Assembly (NCBI GenBank): GCA_030529505.1
Contig: JAUMWT010000002.1
Coordinates: forward strand, 1-64,000
Origin: Allobrachymonas sp.
Lineage (GTDB): Bacteria; Pseudomonadota; Gammaproteobacteria; Burkholderiales; Burkholderiaceae_C
Direction of reading: 5' to 3'
DNA: 64,000 nucleotides
Part shown: positions 17,875 to 27,409 of the stretch, piece after piece
Numbering within the stretch: the first letter of the stretch is position 1
Layout of the letters: each line of letters begins with the position of its first letter
Notes under the pieces: generated by a model
Told to the model about the DNA's origin: nothing
Databases searched by the model: none
The model's input: the letters and a program-made list of their open reading frames with translations, nothing else
Translations under genes and position numbers: made by a program

Positions 17875-18987
17875 TCAGCGCTTGAAAGGTGCGGCCTGCA
17901 CGCCGGGCAGCAGCCAGTCCATGCGCAGGATTTGCGCATCGCTCAGGGTTTGGCCCGCAGGCAGGCTGAACTTGCCATCCTGACTTTGCAGCGGGCCGGT
18001 GAAGGGGTGCAGCTTGCCTGCGGCGATCTCGGCCTGGCGGGCCTGCACCTCTTTTTGTACGGCAGCGGGCACGGCCGGGCCGAAGTGGCCCACGCGCGTG
18101 GCGCCGTGCTTCACGCCCAGCCAGGCGTCCTGGCTCTGCCACTGCCCGGCTTGCAGCGCGCGAATGCGCTGCGCTTCGTAGTCGCCCCAATGGTGGGTCA
18201 CGGCCACGATCTGCGCCGTGGGCGCGAATTTGCGCATATCGCTGTGGTAGGCCACCACGTATTTGCCGCGCTCTTGCGCGGCCTTGGCTATCGTCGGCGT
18301 GCCGGTGTGAAAGGCCAGCACGTCCGCGCCCTGATCCATCAGCAGCATGGCCGCATCACGCTCGCGCGCGGGATTGAACCATTCATTGAGCCAAATCACG
18401 CGCACCTTGGCCTGCGGGTTGACCGAGCGCAGCCCCAACGTGAAAGCATTGATGCCCTGCAGCACCTCGGGGATGGGAAAGCCCGCCACATAGCCCACCG
18501 TCTGGCTCTTGCTCATGCGCCCGGCCACGATGCCAGCCAGGTAGCGCCCCTCGTAATGGCGGGCATTGGCCGTGGCCACATTGGGCGCGCGCTTTAGCCC
18601 GGTGAGGATTTCGAACTTCACGTTCGGAAACTCGCGCGCCACCTTCATGGCCGGTTCCATATAGCCAAAGCTGGTGGTGAAGATGATCTGGTTGCCCTGC
18701 TGCGCCAGATCGCGCAGCACACGCTCGGCATCCGGCCCTTCGGGCACATTGGCCACGTGGCTGGTGACGACGCTGTTGCCCAACTGCTTTTGCACCTGCT
18801 GGCGCGCCAGCTCGTGCTGGTGCGTCCAGCCCGCTTCGACGATGGGCGACATGTAAATCCATGCGGCCTTGGTCGGCGCGGCGGGCGCTGGGGCTTTGGC
18901 GGGGGAAGAAGCGGTTTGGGCAGATGTTGCGCTGGCAGCAAACACAGAGAAAGCGGCCACGAACGTGGCAGCGAGGTTTTTGTACAT
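17875..18987 (-). CDS. BMP-family ABC transporter substrate-binding protein
   Basis: 370 residues with a signal peptide (about 1-23). The rest matches the basic membrane protein (BMP/Med) family of periplasmic binding proteins: KAAWIYMSPIVEAGWTHQHE, QIIFTTSFGYMEPAMKVA, YEGRYLAGIVAG, and FHTGTPTIAKAAQERG. Known members bind nucleosides or related compounds for uptake. AGAGGAACACC precedes the ATG. No permease or ATPase gene is adjacent, so it is either an orphan or works with a transporter elsewhere. Confidence 0.88.
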   Translation of the reverse strand: MYKNLAATFVAAFSVFAASATSAQTASSPAKAPAPAAPTKAAWIYMSPIVEAGWTHQHELARQQVQKQLGNSVVTSHVANVPEGPDAERVLRDLAQQGNQIIFTTSFGYMEPAMKVAREFPNVKFEILTGLKRAPNVATANARHYEGRYLAGIVAGRMSKSQTVGYVAGFPIPEVLQGINAFTLGLRSVNPQAKVRVIWLNEWFNPARERDAAMLLMDQGADVLAFHTGTPTIAKAAQERGKYVVAYHSDMRKFAPTAQIVAVTHHWGDYEAQRIRALQAGQWQSQDAWLGVKHGATRVGHFGPAVPAAVQKEVQARQAEIAAGKLHPFTGPLQSQDGKFSLPAGQTLSDAQILRMDWLLPGVQAAPFKR

Positions 18988-19228
18988 GGTGTTCCTCTAC
19001 ATGGCTCCGGGTGAAAAAAGCTTGCCGTGTGGAGCAAAAACGGCAAGCGCGGGATTGTAGGGGAGCGCGGACAGGCATGTGCAAGCGCGGGCAAGAGGTT
19101 TGCTACCCTTCAGCCATCAAGGCTTGGCTGTTGCAGACAAGGCGCGTGGCTGCATGATCGCCTGGCCCATCAAGCGTTTTTGCCCATGTGCGATGAGACA
19201 GGCGGATGCATCAAATAGCAAGCAGGCA

Positions 19229-19882
19229 TCAAACGCGCGGGCCTTGTCCATGCCGTTTGCGCAGATGCTGGCGGTGAGCCGCATTGGTGGCGCGGCCCAG
19301 TGTCAGCCGCTTGGCCGCGATGGTTTGGCAAATGCGCTGTACCTCTTGCTTTGGCCAAATCACGTCACGAAAGCCCAGGATGTAGCGGTCGAAATGGCTC
19401 AGCGTGCAAACCTTGCTGGGCAAAGGCGTTTTGAATTGGGCATCGCCCGTGAAGACGACCAGGGAATGGATGCAATCGTGCTGGATGTTCAGCAACTGAC
19501 TCAGGGCCAAAGTGTGGCGGTAGTTTTGCCGCAGCGGGTTTTGAAAGCGATGTTTGCGGCGGCCAGTGGTTTGCGTCCATTGCGCGCCGTGGGTCGAGCC
19601 AAAAATCCAGCCCTTGTAGTTTTTCGTTTCCACTACGAACAGCCCGTAGGGTGAAACAAACAGGTGGTCAATTTGCGTGCTGCCTGTGCCATCTGCCAAG
19701 GTCACGTCATGAAAAGCGCGATAGGTATCGGCAGGCAGCTTGCGGCGGGCTTTGGTTTTGACCAGCCATTCTCCCAATCGCCCCTTGAACCAGGGCGACT
19801 GCAGCACGGCCACGCCAAGCAAAAAGGGAACGATCCACCACAATTGCCGCCCAAGCGGGGCAAGTAAGCGGGTGATTTCCAT
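19229..19882 (-). CDS. NERD-domain protein
   Basis: 217 residues. One N-terminal membrane segment (about 14-30) then a NERD (nuclease-related) domain with the expected Asp-Glu-Lys core: DGTGSTQIDHLFVSPYGLFVVETKNYKGWIFG. The C-terminal tail is basic (RHQHLRKRHGQ). NERD proteins are thought to act on nucleic acids, some with a membrane anchor; the role here is not known. It lies 70 bp downstream of fur on the same strand. Confidence 0.85.
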   Translation of the reverse strand: MEITRLLAPLGRQLWWIVPFLLGVAVLQSPWFKGRLGEWLVKTKARRKLPADTYRAFHDVTLADGTGSTQIDHLFVSPYGLFVVETKNYKGWIFGSTHGAQWTQTTGRRKHRFQNPLRQNYRHTLALSQLLNIQHDCIHSLVVFTGDAQFKTPLPSKVCTLSHFDRYILGFRDVIWPKQEVQRICQTIAAKRLTLGRATNAAHRQHLRKRHGQGPRV

Positions 19883-19952
19883 TGACGTATAAAAGGGGCG
19901 CTCAGCTTGCTGTGGATGAAGGCTTGCTCATGTGGCAGCGGCCCTGCATGAC

Positions 19953-20420
19953 TCACGCCTTGTCTTTTTCGCCCGGATCTTTCCCGTCCTTGTCCTTCTT
20001 TCCCTCGCAACGCACCTTGTTGCAGTGCGCGTACAGGCTCAGCGAGTGTTCGCCCAGGGTGTAGCCCTTGTTGCGGGCCACGGTGTTTTGCAGTTTCTCG
20101 ATTTCGGGGTCGTAAAACTCTTCGACCTTGCCGCAGTCCAGGCACACCAGGTGGTCGTGATGCAAGCCTTTGTCCAGTTCGTACATGGCCTTGTCTGTAG
20201 AGAAGTTGTTGCGCCGCAGCAGGCCGGCCTGCTCGAACTGGCCCAGCACGCGGTAGATGGTGGCCAGGCCGATGTTTGATCCCTGCTTTGCCAGGATGCG
20301 GTAAAGATCCTCGGCGCTCATGTGGCGGTGCTCTTGCGCCTGCTGGAAAACTTCCAGAATCTTCATGCGGGGGGCAGTGGCTTTCAGCCCGGCTTGCTTG
20401 ATTTCGTCGGCAATGCTCAT
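19953..20420 (-). CDS. fur: Ferric uptake regulator Fur
   Basis: 155 residues. DNA-binding helix region GLKATAPRMKILEVF and NIGLATIYRVLGQFEQAG; regulatory metal site HHDHLVCLDCGKVEEFYDPEIE. It represses iron-uptake genes when Fe2+ is bound. The C-terminus has an unusual Lys/Asp/Glu-rich tail (GKKDKDGKDPGEKDK). The start at 20420 is the family start; the frame extends 38 codons upstream without support. It is divergent from bamE, the standard arrangement in Burkholderiales. A Fur-box match precedes exbB at 36.0 kb. Confidence 0.96.
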   Translation of the reverse strand: MSIADEIKQAGLKATAPRMKILEVFQQAQEHRHMSAEDLYRILAKQGSNIGLATIYRVLGQFEQAGLLRRNNFSTDKAMYELDKGLHHDHLVCLDCGKVEEFYDPEIEKLQNTVARNKGYTLGEHSLSLYAHCNKVRCEGKKDKDGKDPGEKDKA

Positions 20421-20630
20421 ATGCGTATGGCCCTTGTGGATGCAGGAAAGTGGGGCGCCAGCACCGCCTTGCGGACGCCAGGGTTTTTGGGGCGAGCCGC
20501 TACAATGCGCCCAGCGAAACGGCCCGTTGCCCAAGGCGCGTGCTTTGCGAGTGTGCCAGGCTCGCGCACCAAGCCTTGGGGTGGCGATGCGCCGTCATCA
20601 TATTGTGTTTTGCCTGGATGGAGCATTGGC

Positions 20631-21158
20631 ATGCAAGCTACCCCTCTGAGTTGCCCTGGTTTGGGGCGCAAGGCGCTGCGCGCGGCGGTCTTGTCGCTGG
20701 CCTTGGGGGCTGCGGCCCTGTCTGGCTGCGCGGTGTATCGGCACGAAGTGTTGCAGGGCAATTTCATTTCCAAAGAGCAGGTGCAGGCCCTGCAGGCGGG
20801 CATGCCGCGCGAGCAGGTGCGCCAGATTCTGGGCACGCCGCTCATCACCGACATGTTCCGCGCCAACCGCTGGGATTACGTCTTCACCATGCGTCACCGC
20901 AAAGGGGTGGAGCCGCAAAAATACACGGTCACGGTGTTTTTTGAAGGCGATGCGCTGGCGCGCGTGGAGGGCGTTGACGAGCTGCCCACTAACCAGGACT
21001 TCGTGAACCTGATCGGCCGCAAGAAGAAGTACAAGGAGCGCGATTTGCAGGCCACGCCCGAGCAGTTGTCGCGCTTTGCCGACTCCAACCCGCCCCCGGC
21101 CGCGCCCATCCAGCCCACGGCCCCGGCCAGCAACGCCTACCCGCCCCTGCCGCAATGA
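20631..21158 (+). CDS. bamE: Outer membrane protein assembly lipoprotein BamE
   Basis: 175 residues. Lipoprotein signal with lipobox AALSGC, then the BamE/SmpA fold: [34 protein letters not shown] and RWDYVF. BamE is a periplasm-facing member of the BAM complex that inserts beta-barrels into the outer membrane. The C-terminal 40 residues form a Pro/Ala-rich tail. The start at 20631 gives a standard lipoprotein signal. Its ATGA overlaps dapB, so the two are co-transcribed. Confidence 0.94.
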   Translation: MQATPLSCPGLGRKALRAAVLSLALGAAALSGCAVYRHEVLQGNFISKEQVQALQAGMPREQVRQILGTPLITDMFRANRWDYVFTMRHRKGVEPQKYTVTVFFEGDALARVEGVDELPTNQDFVNLIGRKKKYKERDLQATPEQLSRFADSNPPPAAPIQPTAPASNAYPPLPQ

Positions 21159-22000
21159 GTTCGCCCGAAACCCGTTCTTTGGCTGCGGCTGCGCAGCACC
21201 GCGTGGCCGTTGCCGGCGCCAGCGGGCGCATGGGCCAGATGCTGATCGAAGCCGTGGCCGCCGCGCCCGATTGCACATTGGCCGCTGCGCTGGACCGCCC
21301 CGGCAGCCCCTTGCTGGGCAAAGATGCCGGTTCGTTCAACGGCCAGCCCAGCGGCGTGCTGATCTCTGACGATCTGCAAACCCTGCAAGGCGCGCATGCG
21401 CTGATCGACTTCACCCGGCCCGAAGGCACGCTGGCGCATCTGGCCGTGTGCCGCCGCCTGGGCGTGAACCTGGTGATTGGCACCACGGGTTTCAGCGAGG
21501 CGCAAAAGGCCGAGATCGCCGCGGCGGCGCAAGACATCGCCATCGTCATGGCGCCCAATATGAGCGTGGGCGTGAACGTCACCTTCAAGCTGCTGGAAAT
21601 GGCGGCCAAGGCGCTGGCCACGGGCTACGACATCGAAATCATCGAAGCCCACCACCGCCACAAGGTCGATGCGCCCAGCGGCACCGCGCTGAAGATGGGC
21701 GAGGTGATTGCCGAGGCCCTGGGCCGCGACCTGAAAGACTGCGCCGTGTACGAGCGCGTGGGCCACACGGGCGAGCGCGATCCGTCCACCATCGGTTTTG
21801 CCACCATTCGCGGCGGCGACATCGTGGGCGACCACACCGTGCTCTTTGCCGGCACGGGCGAGCGCATCGAAATCAGCCACAAAAGCAGCAGCCGCGCGGG
21901 CTATGCCCAGGGCAGCCTGCGCGCCGTGCGCTTTTTGGCTGGCAAACGCGCGGGCCTGTTCGACATGTTCGACGTGCTGGGGCTGCGCGAAGCGGCTTGA
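21155..22000 (+). CDS. dapB: 4-hydroxy-tetrahydrodipicolinate reductase
   Basis: 281 residues. NAD(P)-binding motif [24 protein letters not shown], and the substrate/catalytic motif [15 protein letters not shown]. It catalyses the NAD(P)H-dependent reduction step of the lysine/diaminopimelate pathway. It overlaps bamE by four bases. The ATG gives a 15-residue extension before the Rossmann core, which is not unusual. Confidence 0.97.
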   Translation: MSSPETRSLAAAAQHRVAVAGASGRMGQMLIEAVAAAPDCTLAAALDRPGSPLLGKDAGSFNGQPSGVLISDDLQTLQGAHALIDFTRPEGTLAHLAVCRRLGVNLVIGTTGFSEAQKAEIAAAAQDIAIVMAPNMSVGVNVTFKLLEMAAKALATGYDIEIIEAHHRHKVDAPSGTALKMGEVIAEALGRDLKDCAVYERVGHTGERDPSTIGFATIRGGDIVGDHTVLFAGTGERIEISHKSSSRAGYAQGSLRAVRFLAGKRAGLFDMFDVLGLREAA

Positions 22001-22238
22001 TGGCTTGCGCGTCAAGCGCCGCACACAGTTGCCAGAGCGGCTGCCGGGTGTGCCGCGCGCACGCGCTGCGGCGTTCGGTCATGCGGATGTCGGCAGGCGC
22101 TGTGCGCTTGCATCGCGCCCTGGTTTTTCATCCATCCTTCAATCCTTCATTTGCGCCCGGCTCGCCTCTTGGTGCACGGGCTGTGGCCTGGCAGCAGCTC
22201 TGCGCCTGCGGTGCGGGCGCTTTCTTGATTCCTGACGC

Positions 22239-24071
22239 ATGGCTGCCAACCCTTCTTCTGCTGCCTCTTTACCCGATCCTTTCCGTGGCGGCTGGGGCCG
22301 TTTCTTGCGCGACGCCTGGCGCCTGGCCATGCCGTTTTTCAACTCCGAAGAAAAATGGCCCGCCCGCCTGATGCTGGCGCTGATTCTGGTGCTGAACCTG
22401 GCCACGGTGTACATGAGCGTGCTGTTCAACCGATGGTACAACGTGTTCTACAGCGCGCTGCAGGAAAAGGACGCCACCGTCTTCTGGCAGCAGATGCAGC
22501 GTTTTGCCGTGCTGGCCTTCACTGGCATCGTGCTGGCGGTGTACAAGTTTTACGTGACGCAACGGCTGGACCTGCGCTGGCGCGGCTGGATGACGCGCAA
22601 CTATCTGGACAAATGGCTGGCCAACTGCCGCTACTACCATCTGGAATTGCTGCGCCAAAGCGGCGTCTCCAGCCTGCCCGACAACCCCGACCAGCGCATT
22701 CAGGAAGACATCGCCCGCTTCACCGGCAGCGCGCTGGGCATGAGCATGGGCCTGCTCAACGCCACGGTCACGCTCGTGTCTTTCATCGGCATTTTGTGGA
22801 CGGTGTCGGGCAGCATCAGCTTCACGCTGGGCGCGCAAGTGGTGAGCGTGCCGGGCTACATGGTGTGGGTCGCCATTGCCTACTGCATCGTGGGCAGCGT
22901 GCTGGCGCACTTCATCGGCCGCAGGCTGATTCGCCTGAATTTTTGGCAGGAGTGGCGCGAAGCCGACTTCCGCTACAGCCTGGTGCGCCTGCGCGAATAC
23001 AGCGAAGCCGTGGCTTTCGACCGGGGCGAGGCCGCCTCGCGCCAGCATCTGGAGGGGCGCTTTGCCCTGGCGCTGGACAATATGCTGCGGCTCATCAAGG
23101 CGCAAAAAGGGCTGATCTGGTTCACCTCGTTTTTTCAGCAAGCCGCCATCATCTTTCCGTTTCTGGTGGCGGCGCCCCGCTACTTCAGCGGGGCCATCAA
23201 ACTGGGCGATGTGATTCAAATCGCCAATGCCTTTGGCAAGGTGCAGGATTCGCTGAGCTGGTTCATCGACAGCTATGCGGGACTGGCCAGTTGGCGCGCC
23301 ACCACCGAGCGTTTGGTCAGCTTCGATCGTGGCGTGGCGGCCGGCTTGAACGACTTGGCGATGCACGATGCCGCCGATGCCACCCAGGCATCGCGCGCAG
23401 CCCCAGGGGCCACGGATTGGCAGCATCGGGAAGCGGGCGATGTGCTGCGCCTGCAACAGGTGCGCTGCTTCTTGCCGCAAGGCAAATTGCAAGTGCAGGC
23501 CGATGCATTGCAGCTGCAGCCGGGCGAAGCGGTGCTGGTGCAGGGCCCATCGGGCAGCGGCAAATCCACCTTGCTGCGCGCGTTGGCCGGCATTTGGCCG
23601 CAGGCGGCGGGCAGCGTCACCTTGCCGGCGCAAAGCATGTTCTTGCCGCAGCGCCCCTATCTGCCACACGGCACGCTGCGCGCGGTGCTGGCCTATCCGC
23701 AGCCGCCCGATGCCTACGACGATGCCGCCCTGCAGCAGGTGCTGCACACCGTGCGCATGCCGCATCTGGCGGCTTGGCTCGATACCGAAAGCAACTGGAG
23801 CCACAAACTCTCGGGCGGCGAGCAGCAGCGCGTGGCGCTGGCGCGCGCCCTGCTGAAACAGCCGCGCTGGCTGCTGGCCGACGAGGCCACCAGCGCGCTG
23901 GATGAAGCCACCGAAGCGCATCTTTACGAGGCGTTGCTGCACATGGTGCGCGCACAAGGCGGCGGCCTGCTCTCGGTGGCGCACCGCCCGGGCGTGGCGG
24001 CCTTCCACAACCGGCGCTGGGTGCTGGAGCCGCAGGCCGATGACGGCTACCGCGTGGTGGACAAAGGCTAG
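22239..24071 (+). CDS. SbmA/BacA/YddA-type ABC transporter, fused permease and ATPase
   Basis: 610 residues. Six-helix membrane part (about 45-340) with the SbmA/BacA-like motifs FNRWYNVFYSALQ and TRNYLDKWLANCRYYHLE, then an ATPase (about 395-605): Walker A GPSGSGKST, signature LSGGEQQRVALARALL, Walker B WLLADEATSALD. The fused layout resembles YddA and the vitamin B12/peptide transporters of the BacA/ABCD family. Substrate unknown; cobalamin or antimicrobial peptides are known for relatives. Its TAG stop overlaps the first base of a repeat element at 24071. Confidence 0.88.
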   Translation: MAANPSSAASLPDPFRGGWGRFLRDAWRLAMPFFNSEEKWPARLMLALILVLNLATVYMSVLFNRWYNVFYSALQEKDATVFWQQMQRFAVLAFTGIVLAVYKFYVTQRLDLRWRGWMTRNYLDKWLANCRYYHLELLRQSGVSSLPDNPDQRIQEDIARFTGSALGMSMGLLNATVTLVSFIGILWTVSGSISFTLGAQVVSVPGYMVWVAIAYCIVGSVLAHFIGRRLIRLNFWQEWREADFRYSLVRLREYSEAVAFDRGEAASRQHLEGRFALALDNMLRLIKAQKGLIWFTSFFQQAAIIFPFLVAAPRYFSGAIKLGDVIQIANAFGKVQDSLSWFIDSYAGLASWRATTERLVSFDRGVAAGLNDLAMHDAADATQASRAAPGATDWQHREAGDVLRLQQVRCFLPQGKLQVQADALQLQPGEAVLVQGPSGSGKSTLLRALAGIWPQAAGSVTLPAQSMFLPQRPYLPHGTLRAVLAYPQPPDAYDDAALQQVLHTVRMPHLAAWLDTESNWSHKLSGGEQQRVALARALLKQPRWLLADEATSALDEATEAHLYEALLHMVRAQGGGLLSVAHRPGVAAFHNRRWVLEPQADDGYRVVDKG

Positions 24072-24311
24072 GGCCTGTTCCTCTTCCTTTGAAAGATGCG
24101 TTGCGCTTCAAAAGCTTGCTGGCCAGGCTGGCAACGCGGGCGATGGCCTTTTGAGCGCAACCCGAAGGGCAGCGAGATGCCAGTGCGTCACTCTTTGTTG
24201 TGCTTCTTGCGCTACACACCCGGTCTGCGCTGCCTCATCGTGTTGTGCGCTACACCTTTATTGGCCACCCTGGCAGGCCACTTTGCATGCCCAAAGGAGG
24301 TGAATAGGCCC
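24071..24311. repeat. Inverted-end repeat of a second type (about 241 bp)
   Basis: Bounded by GGGCCTGTTC (24071-24080) and GAATAGGCCC (24302-24311), inverted with one mismatch; flanks CTA and TCG. The interior (GCAACCCGAAGGGCAGCGAG and so on) is unlike the 180-bp family. It begins inside the stop codon of the ABC transporter gene. Confidence 0.6.
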
Positions 24312-24330
24312 TCGTCGGCGCAGAAAAAGA

Positions 24331-24358
24331 AAAGCGGCCCGTTGCAGGCCGCTTTTTG
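24331..24358. terminator. Bidirectional terminator between ABC transporter and LURP-like gene
   Basis: Stem AAAGCGGCC / GGCCGCTTT (24331-24339, 24347-24355) with T-rich sequence on the right and A-rich on the left, so it can work for both convergent genes. Confidence 0.85.
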
Positions 24359-24374
24359 TTGGGGGCGGGGATCC

Positions 24375-24998
24375 TCAACCGCGCATGCGTTCCAGCACCA
24401 CCACCATGAACAGGCTCAGCATCAGGCGTTTTTTCTCCAGTGCGGGCAGCGGGGCCAGGGCTTCCATCTTGAACACGCCTTCCCACATGGCGGCCTGCTT
24501 TTTCATGCGCATGACGGTGCGGCCTTGCTGATCTTTGATCAGGTAACTGGGGTTGAACACATAGCCCGAAAGCAGGCCGATGAGGGGCAGTTCCGAAAAC
24601 AGGCCATCCATCAGGCGCACGAAGGCGCTTTCTTCGCTCACCGTGTACAACGGCAGGTCGTTGGCATCGTGCACTTCGTAAGCCGCCTTCCACAGCGAGC
24701 GCATGCCCTTGCGCTTGAGCGCGCCCAGGGCTTTGCCGCTTTGCGTATCGTGCATGTGGTACACGGCGTTGAAGTCGATCACGCGGTCGGCATGGATGGC
24801 GTAGAGCTGCTTGTCTTGCTGCTCGTTGGCGTAAACGCGAATGTCTTCCTTGAACTTGAACAGCTTTTGCTTGACGTAGGCGATGGGCCGGTTGCGCTTG
24901 TCGCTTACGTAAAACTGCGGCGCCAGGGCCAGCAGCTTCATGCGCAGGGTGATGGGAAATTGCAGTTCTTCTTCGCGAATCGGGGCCAGGTTGTTCAT
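24375..24998 (-). CDS. LURP-one-related / scramblase-like protein
   Basis: 207 residues. The sequence fits the tubby-like LURP-one/YxjI fold: repeated strand pairs such as FYVSDKRNRPIAYVKQKLFKFKED, VYANEQQDKQLYAI and ALKRKGMRSLWKAAYEVHDAND, ending in a hydrophobic helix (RLMLSLFMVVVLE) like that of scramblase-type proteins. Function in bacteria is not established; membrane lipid binding is inferred. The start at 24998 gives MNNLAPIREEEL; the frame is open further upstream without family support. Confidence 0.7.
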   Translation of the reverse strand: MNNLAPIREEELQFPITLRMKLLALAPQFYVSDKRNRPIAYVKQKLFKFKEDIRVYANEQQDKQLYAIHADRVIDFNAVYHMHDTQSGKALGALKRKGMRSLWKAAYEVHDANDLPLYTVSEESAFVRLMDGLFSELPLIGLLSGYVFNPSYLIKDQQGRTVMRMKKQAAMWEGVFKMEALAPLPALEKKRLMLSLFMVVVLERMRG

Positions 24999-25239
24999 GC
25001 GGCGGCTTTCTGTTCTGGGTTGGCGGAAAACGAAAATTGTAGAAAGCGTTGCTCGCCTGAGCAGACGTGGGCGCATCGGTGTTTGCCCTTGGTCGCAGGC
25101 CTTGCCCGGCCGGGAGCTTGCAGCCGTTCGGCGCATGCAGGCGCTGTAGCATGGCGGTGCCGCTCATCCTTGTTGGATGGCGCGGGCGCACAAGGTTTTT
25201 CAGCCAGAGAAATTTTCAAACGGGAAAAGGAGCCGACCC

Positions 25240-26142
25240 ATGAGCAGGCAAGCTGCAGGATTCGACTTTGCGCAGTGGGGGCCGGGCTTTGATGCCTGGC
25301 AGCAAGCCGCGCAGGCGCATGCACAAGCACCGCATGCGCAGATGCCCGTCGGCAGCCTCGCCTGGGCGCAATGGCTGACGCCCACGCTCGATCCGCAAGA
25401 GGCGGCCCGGCGCATTCAGGAGTTGAAAAGCGTGCTCTTCTGGCTGGAGCAGAATGCCGCGGCGCTCAAGGCCAGCATTCAGGCGCTGGAGCTGCAGCAG
25501 CTCAACTGCCAAGCGTTGCAAGACATGCAGGCCCACTGGATGGGGCAGGCGGGAGGCGTGCCAACGCCCGCGCCGGAATCGGCTGCGGCCGCCGCTGCGG
25601 ATGCCGCCACCCATGCTGCGGCCGATGCGCAGCCCGACGCCGCTTCGGCCCCATCGGCCGACGCTTTGCAGGGCGCGATGGCACAGGCCGGGCAATGGTG
25701 GGCCAGCCTCTTGCACACCTTCGGGCACATCGTGCGGCAAACCGCCTGCATGCAGGCGCAGGGCCAAGACCCGCAGGCGCCGGATGTGGAAGCAGCGCCT
25801 GCCGAGGGCAGCACTGCAAGCGCAGCGACCACGGCAAGCGCAAAGCCACAAGCAGCGCGACGCGCCAAAACCGGTGCGGATGCCCGCGCCCGTGCCAACT
25901 CAAGCCCTGCGGCACCTGCGCCGCGCGCTGCGCCAGTCCAGCGTGCTGCACAGTCTGCGGCTACTCGGCGAGCACAAGATGCGCCAAGGGTTTCAGCGGC
26001 GGCCAAGCCAGGCGGTGCAAAGACCAATCGCTCCCAACAAAAATCAGCGCCAGCGGCTGCGCCATCTGCCGCCAAAGCAGCCGCGCCGCGTTCAACAAAA
26101 CGCGCCTCTTCAAAACGCGACATTTCGCGCAAGCGTGCTTAG
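25240..26142 (+). CDS. PhaM-like polyhydroxyalkanoate granule regulatory protein
   Basis: 300 residues. The N-terminal part contains LAWAQWLTPTLDPQEAARRIQELKSVLFWLEQNAAALKASIQALELQQL, the conserved helix of PhaM-type phasin-like proteins of Burkholderiales. Those bind PHA synthase, granules and DNA. The second half is an Ala/Pro-rich low-complexity region that turns basic at the C-terminus (KRASSKRDISRKRA), comparable with the DNA-binding tail of PhaM. AAAAGGAGCC sets the ATG at 25240. Its TAG stop overlaps the start of a repeat fragment. Confidence 0.78.
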   Translation: MSRQAAGFDFAQWGPGFDAWQQAAQAHAQAPHAQMPVGSLAWAQWLTPTLDPQEAARRIQELKSVLFWLEQNAAALKASIQALELQQLNCQALQDMQAHWMGQAGGVPTPAPESAAAAAADAATHAAADAQPDAASAPSADALQGAMAQAGQWWASLLHTFGHIVRQTACMQAQGQDPQAPDVEAAPAEGSTASAATTASAKPQAARRAKTGADARARANSSPAAPAPRAAPVQRAAQSAATRRAQDAPRVSAAAKPGGAKTNRSQQKSAPAAAPSAAKAAAPRSTKRASSKRDISRKRA

Positions 26143-26190
26143 GGCCTGTGCATGCGCTCAACGCGCGGTGATTGGTAGTGGGGCGTATGG
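26142..26190 (-). repeat. Fragment of the MITE-like repeat (copy 6)
   Basis: About 50 bp starting GGGCCTGTGC that aligns with the left part of copy 3 (CTCAACGCG, GATTGG, ATGG in the same order). Preceded by TTA. The other end is not recognisable. Confidence 0.55.
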
Positions 26191-26375
26191 AGCACAAGAC
26201 CCGATGCGTGGGCTTGACTGATCAATGTGGTGTGCACCTTGGATCGCCTGCTGTGGATTGCGCCGGGGGCATGCAGCCCGTCATGATTCCAATCGGTGCA
26301 CAGCCGTTGCGCCGGGTTGGCGCAGCCGGACTGTTTGCTGCGGCGCATCGTTTGCGCGCAGCGCCTAATCGATGA

Positions 26376-27206
26376 TCAGGTGTCGCGCAAGCCGAAGTGC
26401 ATATTGGCTTCGAGAAAGCCGCGCTTGTTGCCGCAGTCGAAACGTTTGCCGTGCAGCGGCATGCCCACGAACTGGCCGCTGTGCAGGCACGAGGCAATGG
26501 CATCGGTCAGCTGGATTTCGCCGCCCGCGCCAGGCGGCTGGGTTTTGAGCGCGCGCATCACATCGGGCGTGAGGATGTAGCGGCCCACCACGCTCCAGTT
26601 GGAAGGGGCTTCTTCGGGCTTGGGTTTTTCCACGATCGCCTCGATTTGCAGTGGCCAGGCATCGGCCTGCGCGGGGCGGATGATGCCGTACTGGTGCACT
26701 TGCGACAGCGGCACTTCTTCCAGCGCCAGCACGGCCTGCCCCTGGCGGCGGTGCAGTTCGGCCATTTGCGCCAGCGTGCTTTTGGGCGAGGCATCGATCA
26801 GATCGTCGGGCAGCAGCACGGCAAAGGGCTCGTCGTCTTGCAGCAGTTCGGCCGCGCACAGCACGGCGTGGCCCAGGCCCAGGGGCTGGGGCTGGCGCAC
26901 GTAAAAGCATTTGACGTGCGGCGGGATGACGTTGCGCACGCGCGCCAGCGCCTCGTGCTTGCCCTTGGCTTCGAGTTCGGCCTCCAGCTCGGGGTTGCGG
27001 TCGAAGTAATCGACGATGGCGTTTTTGCTGCGCCCGGTCACGAAGATGAGGGTGTCGATGCCCGCTTCCACCGCTTCGTCCACGGCGTACTGGATCAGGG
27101 GCTGATCGACCACGGTCAGCATTTCCTTGGGAATGGATTTGGTCGCGGGCAGAAAGCGGGTGCCCAGGCCGGCAACCGGAAAGATGGCCTTTTGCAGGGG
27201 TTTCAT
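26376..27206 (-). CDS. galU: UTP-glucose-1-phosphate uridylyltransferase
   Basis: 276 residues. Nucleotidyltransferase signature VAGLGTRFLPATKSIPKEML, FVTGRSKNAIVDYFD, QPLGLGHAVLCA, and LLPDDLID. It makes UDP-glucose for envelope polysaccharides. Normal length for bacterial GalU and all family blocks present. It stands alone, divergent from the NMN adenylyltransferase-like gene. Confidence 0.96.
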   Translation of the reverse strand: MKPLQKAIFPVAGLGTRFLPATKSIPKEMLTVVDQPLIQYAVDEAVEAGIDTLIFVTGRSKNAIVDYFDRNPELEAELEAKGKHEALARVRNVIPPHVKCFYVRQPQPLGLGHAVLCAAELLQDDEPFAVLLPDDLIDASPKSTLAQMAELHRRQGQAVLALEEVPLSQVHQYGIIRPAQADAWPLQIEAIVEKPKPEEAPSNWSVVGRYILTPDVMRALKTQPPGAGGEIQLTDAIASCLHSGQFVGMPLHGKRFDCGNKRGFLEANMHFGLRDT

Positions 27207-27409
27207 CGATTGGTTTCAGTGAAGGCAAAGAGAAAAGTGCGCAAGGTGCAATGCGCGCGCTATGCTGGCCGGTATCGTAATGTCATTTGCCCGCGCTTTC
27301 TCGGCCATCGGCTCTGCGCTGCCATGCAAGCAGAAGCCATGCGCAAGCAGCGTGGCGTCAATCGCCATGCAAGAAAGACAAACCCGTGCCACACACCCAG
27401 CAGCCATCG

